Shown here piece after piece: positions 57,229 to 64,000 of a stretch of 64,000 bases of DNA. The position numbers and the translations under genes are program-made. Source of the DNA: an uncultured Prevotellaceae bacterium (GTDB taxonomy: Bacteria > Bacteroidota > Bacteroidia > Bacteroidales > Bacteroidaceae); NCBI GenBank assembly GCA_900318685.1, contig ONLL01000014.1:1-64000 (forward strand), written 5' to 3'. Below the pieces are notes generated by a model. That model did no database searches. It worked only from the letters and a program-made list of their open reading frames with translations, and was not told where the DNA came from. Every line of letters starts with the position of its first letter. The stretch's first letter is position 1.

Positions 57229-59619
57229 ATGAAGAAAACCGTAATGACAATGATGGCCTGCCTGCTGACTGCGAGTCAGCTGACGGCCCAGAATACGCCC
57301 GTGAGCCAGATGGAGAAGCTGGATCGTGGCGTGGTGGCCCTTCCCTCTGCCAGCAATAAGGGCAATTTCGTCAGCTGGCGCATGCTAGGCACTGATAATG
57401 AGGATCTGGTGACATTCGACGTTATACGCGATGGCGTGACCATTTCCAAGGACCAGTATGCCACCTGCTATCAGGACCTGACTGGTGCGAAAGGTGCTAC
57501 CTATCAGGTGGTGACGAAGGTCAATGGTGAGGTAGTAGAGACGTCGGCTGAAGTGAAGGCCTGGGAGCAGGTTTACAACCCCATCAAGCTCGACCGGCCT
57601 GCCACAGGAGCTCAGGGTGGCAACTATTCGCCCAACGATATGTCAGTGGGCGATGTCGATGGCGACGGGCAGTACGAGCTGTTCGTAAAGTGGGACCCCT
57701 CTACGTCGAAGGACAATTCGCAGGGTGGCATCACTGACAACGTGTTCATCGACTGCTACAAGCTTGACGGCACTAAACTTTGGCGCATCGACCTGGGACG
57801 TAACATCCGTGCAGGAGCCCACTACACGCAGTTCATGGTGTATGATTTCGATGGCGACGGACGTGTGGAGATGATGTGCAAGACGGGTCCTGGCTCGCTC
57901 GACGGCAAGGCTAACCCTGTGAATCAGGTTGCGACAGAGGAGACCATCAAGTCCGTCAATGCAAATGCTGTCTATCGCAGCGGCGACGGCCGCATCACTG
58001 GCGGTCAGGAGTGGCTCACCGTGTTCAAAGGCGAGACTGGCGAGGCCGTGCATACCGTGTTCTATAATCCCAACCGTAACATGACCTATGGAGGAGCTGC
58101 CGACGGCTCAGTGAACTGGGGTGTGGGCGGCAAGAACGACACTGGATCCTATGGCAATCGTGGCGAGCGGTTCCTGGCAGGTGTGGCGTTCCTCGATGGT
58201 CCTGACAAACCAGCCAGCGGAATCTTCTGCCGAGGATACTACGACTATGCTTTCATCTGGGCTGTGACCTTCGATGGCGAGCAGATACATCAGAAATGGC
58301 TGAGCCAGCACAAGGCAGGCTCCAGCTATACGCTCTACACCTATAAAGAGGACGGCTCACGCACGAGCAAGGCCTATACCGGCTGCAAGGCCACCAGTGG
58401 TTCAGGCAGCGGCACGATGTATCAGAACGGCAACCACAATATGTCGATAGCCGATGTCGACGGCGACGGCTGTGACGAGATCGTCTGGGGATCGGCAGCA
58501 CTCGACAATGACGGACGTCTGCTCTATGGCACAGGCTTCGGACACGGCGATGCCATCCATGTGGCCGACCACAATCCTGATCGTCCTGGATTGGAAGTCT
58601 TCCAGATTCACGAGGGAGGCAAGTATGGCTGGGACCTCCACGATGCTGCTACGGGTGAGATATTGTTCAGTGCAACGGGTGGCGGAGATAATGGGCGAGG
58701 AATGGCTGCACAGCTCGATGCCAGCCATCGTGGCTCCTACTTCAGCTCAGCCAACGACCGTCAGCAGCGAAGCGCTGTCACAGGCAATGTGGCCTCGACA
58801 GGATCGACATCCATGAACTTCCGCATCTACTGGGATGGTGACCTGCAGGATGAACTGCTCGACGGCAACCAGATTGACAAGTGGAATGGCAATGGCACCA
58901 GCCGTCTCTTCATCAACGGCAAGAACCCCTACGACTATAACTCGTCGCAGACGTGCAACTCCACCAAGAAGACACCTTGCCTGCAGGCCGACATCCTGGG
59001 TGACTGGCGTGAGGAGATCATCCTTTGGTCGGGTACGGATAATGCCACCATCAACATCTTCACGACAAACATGCTCTCAAACTACCGCATGCCTACGCTG
59101 ATGCATGACCATACCTATCGTATGGGCATTTGCTGGCAGAACGTGGCCTACAACCAGCCGCCGCACCTGGGCTACTACCTGCCCGATGCTATGATGCCAA
59201 GGTTGCTGAATGAAGAAAAGACTGTGGAGGGACTGCTGGGCCAAGAGATGACGTTCACCTCTGGTTGGCGCTATGCCTCGACCGTGAGCTTCCTGGCCTG
59301 CTACCTTCCTGATGGCTCGCGCACCTATTCCGATCCTGAGGGCTTCGAACGTACAAAGGCAGAGGACGGTAAGTCGCTGACGGTCAAGGGAACTCCCACG
59401 GTGGCAGGCGACTATCGCTTCGTGGTGCGTCTGGCAGGAATGAACAAGGAGGTGCTGAACGACACCATCGTGTTCCACGTGGTCGACCCGACATCAATCC
59501 GCGACATCGAGTCATCGGCTGTCCGTGAATCCGTCTACGACCTGCAGGGCCGGCCTTTGGAAGGCCAGCCCCGTCAAGGCGTTTACGTCACCAATGGGCG
59601 CAAGCGTCTGGTGAAATAA
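57229..59619 (+). CDS. Rhamnogalacturonan lyase, PL11, secreted
   Basis: The 796-aa protein has the signal peptide MKKTVMTMMACLLTASQLTAQ, an N-terminal beta domain, and the eight-bladed propeller of PL11 with several calcium-type loops (GDVDGDGQYELFVKWDPS, YDFDGDGRVEMMCKTGPGS, ADVDGDGCDEIVWGS). Typical motifs include GHGDAIHVADHNPDRPGLEVFQ and LGDWREEIILW. An Ig-like end and a YDLQGRPL...GVYVTNGRKRLVK tail follow, the latter like the tail of the 1087-aa protein and suggesting type IX export. It cleaves rhamnogalacturonan I by beta-elimination, giving rhamnose-containing fragments. Confidence 0.94.
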   Translation: MKKTVMTMMACLLTASQLTAQNTPVSQMEKLDRGVVALPSASNKGNFVSWRMLGTDNEDLVTFDVIRDGVTISKDQYATCYQDLTGAKGATYQVVTKVNGEVVETSAEVKAWEQVYNPIKLDRPATGAQGGNYSPNDMSVGDVDGDGQYELFVKWDPSTSKDNSQGGITDNVFIDCYKLDGTKLWRIDLGRNIRAGAHYTQFMVYDFDGDGRVEMMCKTGPGSLDGKANPVNQVATEETIKSVNANAVYRSGDGRITGGQEWLTVFKGETGEAVHTVFYNPNRNMTYGGAADGSVNWGVGGKNDTGSYGNRGERFLAGVAFLDGPDKPASGIFCRGYYDYAFIWAVTFDGEQIHQKWLSQHKAGSSYTLYTYKEDGSRTSKAYTGCKATSGSGSGTMYQNGNHNMSIADVDGDGCDEIVWGSAALDNDGRLLYGTGFGHGDAIHVADHNPDRPGLEVFQIHEGGKYGWDLHDAATGEILFSATGGGDNGRGMAAQLDASHRGSYFSSANDRQQRSAVTGNVASTGSTSMNFRIYWDGDLQDELLDGNQIDKWNGNGTSRLFINGKNPYDYNSSQTCNSTKKTPCLQADILGDWREEIILWSGTDNATINIFTTNMLSNYRMPTLMHDHTYRMGICWQNVAYNQPPHLGYYLPDAMMPRLLNEEKTVEGLLGQEMTFTSGWRYASTVSFLACYLPDGSRTYSDPEGFERTKAEDGKSLTVKGTPTVAGDYRFVVRLAGMNKEVLNDTIVFHVVDPTSIRDIESSAVRESVYDLQGRPLEGQPRQGVYVTNGRKRLVK

Positions 59620-59626
59620 AGATAGC

Positions 59627-62443
59627 TTATTTGCTGTGCATCAATCGGCCGTCGCTGCTTATTCCAGCGGCGGTCATTGTTATGCGCGTCTCTTTGCTGT
59701 TGTTGTAGAAGGTAGCTGTAAAGCGTCCCTCGTCATCGCACTTTGCATTGGGATTCCAATAGAGTGTGCGACGATAGTCGGTGGGCTCCGCAGGATGCCG
59801 ATCGCTATAGTCAGGGCTGTAGAAGCTTTCGGCCATGTTGATACCTCGAAACACGATGTGACGGTCGCGGAAGGTGGGCTGTACTCCGTTATTTGGAATG
59901 AGCACCATGTCGACGATGGCATCGGGCGAGTGACTCTCGTATACCATCAGCGAGTCTTCAGTGCGAGGCTCAAAGTCTGTGAATATGCGGATGTCCTGCA
60001 GGCGCTTGAGCTTCAACTGTTCGTACATATACTGAGAGGTGCGGTTAGCACGGAAGAACCCGGCTTCCTCCGCCTCTCCATCGCCTACCAGCGGCGAATA
60101 GTTACGATAGTAAGTGGCACCCTCCAGTCGTCCGTCGACATTGTAGGAGACGGGACGGTTCATGTTGCCGAAGAGATATTTGCACACCTGCACGGGGAAC
60201 TGCCGCATGTCGAGCTTGCCGAAGCTAAGCCCTCGGTCGGTGACGTCGTTGTAGAGGTCGTAGGCATCCATGACGAAGGCCGGCTTCTTCCAGTCGACAG
60301 CACGACGCCCACGGCGACGACCCTGCACGTTGACGTTCTGTATCATGTGCATATCGTTTTCCATCGACCAGTCTGACACTGTGTCGATGTACAGCTCGAA
60401 GTCGATTTCAGGCTGGTGCTTCTCGTAGAATGTGTAGTCGTGGGTGTACATGGGATAGAACAGGTCGCGCTTGATGTAGAAGTCGGGGAAGGCATCCTCG
60501 TCTAGAATCTTCGCATCAGAGCGTGACGACATGTTCTTGCGGATGGAGTCCTGAACCTTGTAGGCTTTCATGTTGAGGTAGGCCAGGCCATAGAAGGGAG
60601 GAATCTCAAAGACGAATCGTCCGCCCTGAGTCTTCTGAACGGAACCGGCATACTCACCGTCGACGGAAATCTCGGCTTCTACGAGTACTTCGCGTTTCAG
60701 GTTGCCGTGATTCACACCCAGGTGGTCGTTGGCCCTGTCTAGGGAGGTAAACTCGATGTCATCGGCGTAGGGGTTGATGTCGTCGAAGCCACTGGTGGCG
60801 CTGATTGTCTCGATGCCGTCGCCGGCTTCGGTCTCTGCCCATGGGTCGACGTATTCCTCGTCCTGGTTAGTCTTTCTGGCCCGCATGCCTACACCATCCT
60901 GCCAGGCGCTGACTTCATCGGGCTCTACTGGGGTGAGGTTCAGCATCTTGTAGACGGCTCCTTCGACAGTAAGCGTCTGCTCGGGTTGGTAGCGCATCTC
61001 GCGATCGCCCTCTGCCAGCTCTTGCCATTTGTACTTGCGCCATCCCTGGACCATCATCAGCAGGTCGAGGTGTCGACGATGAAGGTCGTCATCGGCTTCG
61101 AAGTAATGAGCTGGGTAGGCGATGAAGCCTCGCAGCTCGCTCGATAGCAGCAGGTCGGTCATCAGGTTGCCGTTGTCGTATGTGGGCTCATCGGTATAGC
61201 TGTCGCGGATGGACAGCGAGAAGTTCATGGGCTCGCTGACACCTTCCAGCTGAATGGGCAGTTCGATGCGCTCGTAGGGAGCAAAGGTCTTGCTCTTCTG
61301 GATGGTTGTGGTGATGAGTGCCTTGTCGTGTTCATGGTTGTTGACGAATAGCAGGCGGTCGGCCAGAATCTGTCCGTCGCTGTCGAACAATGTCACGTCA
61401 GCTACGCCTGAGGGCAGTTTCTCAAGGGGCAGCTCAATGGTGGTGGAGGGGCTGTTGAGACTTACCTGTTCGAAGTGCTTCAGCGATCCCCGGCAGAGGA
61501 TGCTCACAGCATAGTCCTTGTCTTGTGGCAGGTTGCTGGCGAGGATGGTCAGGCGTTTGCCTTCTAGACGGAAAGCTGCTCCCTGCTCTTCTGATTTGGG
61601 CAGTCGTATGTCCCACTCTTTATCGCGCCAGGTGAATGTTGCCTTCATCCGTTTGTTGGTGGGGGTGACAGTGAACGATCCACGTCCCATATACTCTGTC
61701 TGGATGTCGAAGGGCTGCTGTCCCTCGGCAGTGACGGTGCCCTTGATATTGACAGCCTCACCATGTTGGTCAGTGATGTCAAAGGCTACGCGGTTTTCTA
61801 CCCCTTCGATGAGGTGACCGCCTTCAGGATAGAATGTCACAACAAGGTCGTCCTTCTTCTGGCGTGGCAGTCGAGTCTTGGGGCGCTGGTACATACGCCG
61901 TGAGTCGTAGTCGCCCTTCGTGTCGGGCTTGCTATAGATAGGCAGCACGCGTGAGTAGAGACCGTCCCAGACGCGGAAGTAGTCGGCAGCCATCTTTTTG
62001 TTGTAGAACCACCAAGTCTCATCCGTGCGATAATAATGTTCGCGCACGTTGAAGTTGAGCATCCATCGGGTGTAGGCGCGCAGCTCGTAGTAGCCTGAGT
62101 AGAGCGAGTCGGTGAGGGCAAACTGGCCGCAGGTGTAGCCTTTGGGACTGACGATGATGGTCTGGCGCTCGACCAGCAGTCCATCAGGTGAGAGCAGCTC
62201 GACATAGAGCAGCCGGCTCATGTCAGTCGGCTGCAGATTGTCGGCTCGGACGACGTAGGCTTTGTACCAAAGGGTGTCGCCCACGAAGTAACACTGGTTG
62301 TCGGTATGCAGGTATACCTTTTCCTGAGTCTGCGACGTGGAGGCATTTTGCAGTGCCTCACGTATGTCATCAAGATTACCTGCACTGGCGCTGGATGACA
62401 GGATAGCCAGCAGCATTACGATTACACTATATAATCTAGTCAT
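59627..62443 (-). CDS. Macroglobulin-like (MG2-type) surface protein
   Basis: The 938-aa protein has a signal peptide (ending LSSSASAGN). An MG2-like start reads EKVYLHTDNQCYFVGDTLWYKAYVV, followed by repeated beta domains (YPEGGHLIEGVENRVAFDITDQHGEAVNIKGTV is a frequent block in such Bacteroidota proteins), a C-terminal plug/carboxypeptidase-like part and GRFTATFYNNSKETRITMTAAGI. It lacks a thioester motif. Homologues often occur beside sigma/anti-sigma genes; function is unproven, perhaps in outer-membrane transport or protection. The -7 box lies at 62466-62473. It converges on PL11 with a seven-base gap. Confidence 0.75.
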   Translation of the reverse strand: MTRLYSVIVMLLAILSSSASAGNLDDIREALQNASTSQTQEKVYLHTDNQCYFVGDTLWYKAYVVRADNLQPTDMSRLLYVELLSPDGLLVERQTIIVSPKGYTCGQFALTDSLYSGYYELRAYTRWMLNFNVREHYYRTDETWWFYNKKMAADYFRVWDGLYSRVLPIYSKPDTKGDYDSRRMYQRPKTRLPRQKKDDLVVTFYPEGGHLIEGVENRVAFDITDQHGEAVNIKGTVTAEGQQPFDIQTEYMGRGSFTVTPTNKRMKATFTWRDKEWDIRLPKSEEQGAAFRLEGKRLTILASNLPQDKDYAVSILCRGSLKHFEQVSLNSPSTTIELPLEKLPSGVADVTLFDSDGQILADRLLFVNNHEHDKALITTTIQKSKTFAPYERIELPIQLEGVSEPMNFSLSIRDSYTDEPTYDNGNLMTDLLLSSELRGFIAYPAHYFEADDDLHRRHLDLLMMVQGWRKYKWQELAEGDREMRYQPEQTLTVEGAVYKMLNLTPVEPDEVSAWQDGVGMRARKTNQDEEYVDPWAETEAGDGIETISATSGFDDINPYADDIEFTSLDRANDHLGVNHGNLKREVLVEAEISVDGEYAGSVQKTQGGRFVFEIPPFYGLAYLNMKAYKVQDSIRKNMSSRSDAKILDEDAFPDFYIKRDLFYPMYTHDYTFYEKHQPEIDFELYIDTVSDWSMENDMHMIQNVNVQGRRRGRRAVDWKKPAFVMDAYDLYNDVTDRGLSFGKLDMRQFPVQVCKYLFGNMNRPVSYNVDGRLEGATYYRNYSPLVGDGEAEEAGFFRANRTSQYMYEQLKLKRLQDIRIFTDFEPRTEDSLMVYESHSPDAIVDMVLIPNNGVQPTFRDRHIVFRGINMAESFYSPDYSDRHPAEPTDYRRTLYWNPNAKCDDEGRFTATFYNNSKETRITMTAAGISSDGRLMHSK

Positions 62444-62465
62444 AGCTTACTGCGATATTTGAGTG

Positions 62466-62473
62466 CAAAGGTA
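62466..62473 (-). promoter_or_regulatory. Promoter -7 box of the MG2-type gene
   Basis: TACCTTTG on the minus strand, 22 bases before ATG 62443. Confidence 0.7.
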
Positions 62474-62533
62474 CTTCAAAATCTTGAAATACTGGCGTTT
62501 TTAAGATTTTTTATTATCGAAAGGCTGCAAAGC

Positions 62534-63733
62534 TTATCTCAGAGAGTAGCGTATGCCCAGCTGAAGGTCGAACTGCAACGGACGCTCCTTGAAGATGTTC
62601 TGCATGTGGCTGCCGTTGTCAGGATAGTAGCGAAGGCCCGGCTGGACATAGATGCTGAGTTGTGGTAAGAACGTATACTCTATGCCTGCCGAGCCTAGCA
62701 GCGAGAACTGCATGCGGTCGCGATTCAGATGTCCGTTGTCAACTTCAGCCTTCAGGTTGTACTGGGCTTCTGCTCCTGTGCTGACGTATGCTGTCAGTGA
62801 TGGCTTCTGCCAGAAGGTGTAACCTGCCGTCAGTGGCACGCCTATGTAGTGGAGACGCTGGTCGTTGACTTGCGTGAAAGCAGCCAGCCGATGGTTGAAC
62901 GTGGAGGACACCAGGGAGTAGTTGATGCCGCTGCTCAGCCACCATCGCTCACTGAGTGGCAGATGGAGGGAGAGACCTACGGTGAGGGGCATGCGATGCT
63001 CGGTCTTCTCTTCATGATCGGCCAGGTAGACAGGGGTTGTACGTGCCAGTGCCGATGATAGAGGCCCCATGTAAGCTTGGTTCATGAGCATGGGCTCCGT
63101 CTGCGTTATGCCATTGTTGTTTGCCAACAGGTTGGTAGCGTGGAACTGGAGGGAGAAGGGACGACGGACGGCTTTTCGGGGCAAGTTGGGCATGGGATTG
63201 CTACGCTGATCAGTAGAATGGGGTAGGGCCCCGCTGTTGCCAGAAGGATTCGTCTCCTGCTGTTGAGTCGTTTCCTGCGATGGAGTAGCGTTTTGCGACG
63301 TCATCTCTGGTTGCTGTGTCGTTTTCTGCGTTGATGTTGCTGGCGTCTCAACCAAGTTAGTTGACTCAGCAGTTTGTTCCTCTTTGGTAGAGTTGCCTAC
63401 ATGTTGAGCATGACTGATGGGCAGGGATGTAGCAGTCATTTCTTTTTGCTGTATATTGTTTGTGGAGGATTGTTGCTGACTCTCTGGTTCTTCAGCCTTT
63501 GCCAACAGCTCCTCAGCAGACGACTGTGTATCGTCTGAAGTACTCAGCAATTGCCATCCCCCTATAAGCAGCAATGCGACAGCAGCTGCTCCTGCCATCC
63601 AGCGGCGAAGCACCATCAGGCGTGGACGACGCTGCAGGCGCTGCTCAATGTCGTCCCACAGTCCCTCAGGCACAGGCTCTTCATGGTCTGCAAGCCGTTG
63701 GCGAAGTTGTTCTGTCCAGTCTTGTTGCTTCAT
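62534..63733 (-). CDS. Anti-sigma-like membrane protein with outer-membrane-type beta-barrel domain
   Basis: The 399-aa protein has an N-terminal cytoplasmic helical part (DWTEQLRQRLADHEEPVPEGLWDDIEQRL), as in many Bacteroidota proteins paired with ECF sigma factors, and a membrane segment (WMAGAAAVALLLIGGWQLL). A Gln/Thr-rich linker (about residues 80-170) follows, then a PorT-like beta-barrel domain (LTVGLSLHLPLSERWWLSSGINYSLVSS ... FDLQLGIRYSLR). A barrel joined to an inner-membrane anchor is topologically odd; the linker may span the periplasm. It overlaps the sigma gene by ATGA, supporting a regulator-sigma pair. Confidence 0.8.
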   Translation of the reverse strand: MKQQDWTEQLRQRLADHEEPVPEGLWDDIEQRLQRRPRLMVLRRWMAGAAAVALLLIGGWQLLSTSDDTQSSAEELLAKAEEPESQQQSSTNNIQQKEMTATSLPISHAQHVGNSTKEEQTAESTNLVETPATSTQKTTQQPEMTSQNATPSQETTQQQETNPSGNSGALPHSTDQRSNPMPNLPRKAVRRPFSLQFHATNLLANNNGITQTEPMLMNQAYMGPLSSALARTTPVYLADHEEKTEHRMPLTVGLSLHLPLSERWWLSSGINYSLVSSTFNHRLAAFTQVNDQRLHYIGVPLTAGYTFWQKPSLTAYVSTGAEAQYNLKAEVDNGHLNRDRMQFSLLGSAGIEYTFLPQLSIYVQPGLRYYPDNGSHMQNIFKERPLQFDLQLGIRYSLR

Positions 63734-64000
63734 AGCTGTTGTTGATATTGTTGTATTTGTCGGGCCAGCATCCGTTTGGCGCGTAGGAACTGCGATGCTG
63801 AGCTGTTCTCCTTAATGCCGAGCAGGGCGGCTATCTCTTTGTGGCTCTTCTGCTCGAAGACATAGAGGTTGAAAACGATTCGATAGCCTTCGGGCAGTTG
63901 TTCGATCATTCGCTGTAGCACTTCCATGCTAATGCCACCCACATCGGGCTCCTCGTCGGGAGTGCCCTCTTCCTCAGGCAGTTCGGTGAAGAGATGCCGT
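63730..64000 (-). CDS. ECF sigma factor, C-terminal part (5' cut by window edge)
   Basis: The frame is open to the window end. The visible 89 residues contain sigma region 4: MEVLQRMIEQLPEGYRIVFNLYVFEQKSHKEIAALLGIKENSSASQFLRAKRMLARQIQQ, the HTH that contacts the -33 promoter region. An acidic stretch (ELPEEEGTPDEEPDVGG) precedes it. It overlaps the downstream anti-sigma-like gene by four bases. Region 2 is outside the window. Confidence 0.92.
   Translation of the reverse strand, partial: RHLFTELPEEEGTPDEEPDVGGISMEVLQRMIEQLPEGYRIVFNLYVFEQKSHKEIAALLGIKENSSASQFLRAKRMLARQIQQYQQQL

Overview
The window reads as chromosome of a Bacteroidales bacterium, most likely a Prevotella-like gut or rumen species. 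This rests on about 20 promoters of the Bacteroidota type (TAnnTTTG at -7, usually a TTTG 19-20 bases upstream), weak Shine-Dalgarno use, and family content: NigD, DUF4836, YitT, smalltalk, PASTA-RluD-Ddl, FISUMP-type and T9SS-type proteins, and many plant polysaccharide enzymes. No database search was possible, so species assignment is inference.

Layout. 0-7 kb: the end of an HU-like gene, then a leftward L-rhamnose operon (rhaB, GH115, rhaA, rhaT). 7-18 kb: housekeeping genes (HAD phosphatase, acyltransferase, NigD, YitT, QmcA-NfeD, a LuxR-like regulator, CE7 esterase, miaB, purN, Nudix, pta). 18.1-18.6 kb: a GxxExxY nuclease-fold gene bounded by inverted repeats, lodged between pta and ackA. 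19.8-21.2 kb: three paralogous small lipoproteins. 21.27-23.34 kb: a 2.07-kb module with near-identical 94-99-bp inverted ends, carrying HU-like and smalltalk genes leftward, a 153-aa unknown rightward and a perfect 40-bp palindrome between them. 23-36.9 kb: sulfur amino acid genes (Lrp, metY, cysK), tcdA, ddl-rluD-PASTA, rpmH, efp, a GT2, radC, ompA, a DUF59 protein and lpxH. 36.9-42.5 kb: an accessory tract with repeats, a structured leader, a secreted Ig-like/FISUMP protein, a decayed MNT-HEPN pair and a HipBST-like operon, ending at three tRNA genes. 42.8-49 kb: an ABC permease, DUF4836, AI-2E-type exporter, tdk, rsmI and a coiled-coil lipoprotein. 49-59.6 kb: GH51, a large secreted protein with a small acidic peptide gene, GH13 pullulanase and PL11 rhamnogalacturonan lyase. 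59.6-64 kb: a macroglobulin-like surface protein and an ECF sigma/anti-sigma pair cut by the window edge.

How it fits together. PL11, GH51, GH115 and the rha genes could jointly open rhamnogalacturonan and arabinogalactan side chains and feed L-rhamnose into the cell, although no SusC/SusD pair is present and the rhamnulose-1-phosphate aldolase is not in the operon. pta-ackA make acetate and ATP. Lrp, metY and cysK form a sulfur assimilation block.

The most unusual property is non-coding. At least ten loci carry tandem heptamers related to GTNNAGA, often next to a palindrome. Four intergenic arrays have an exact 22-bp period but several different sequences. Two repeat elements sit in frame inside genes (miaB and the GT2). 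The best candidates for an undescribed system are the 2.07-kb inverted-repeat module and the 504-bp GxxExxY cassette.
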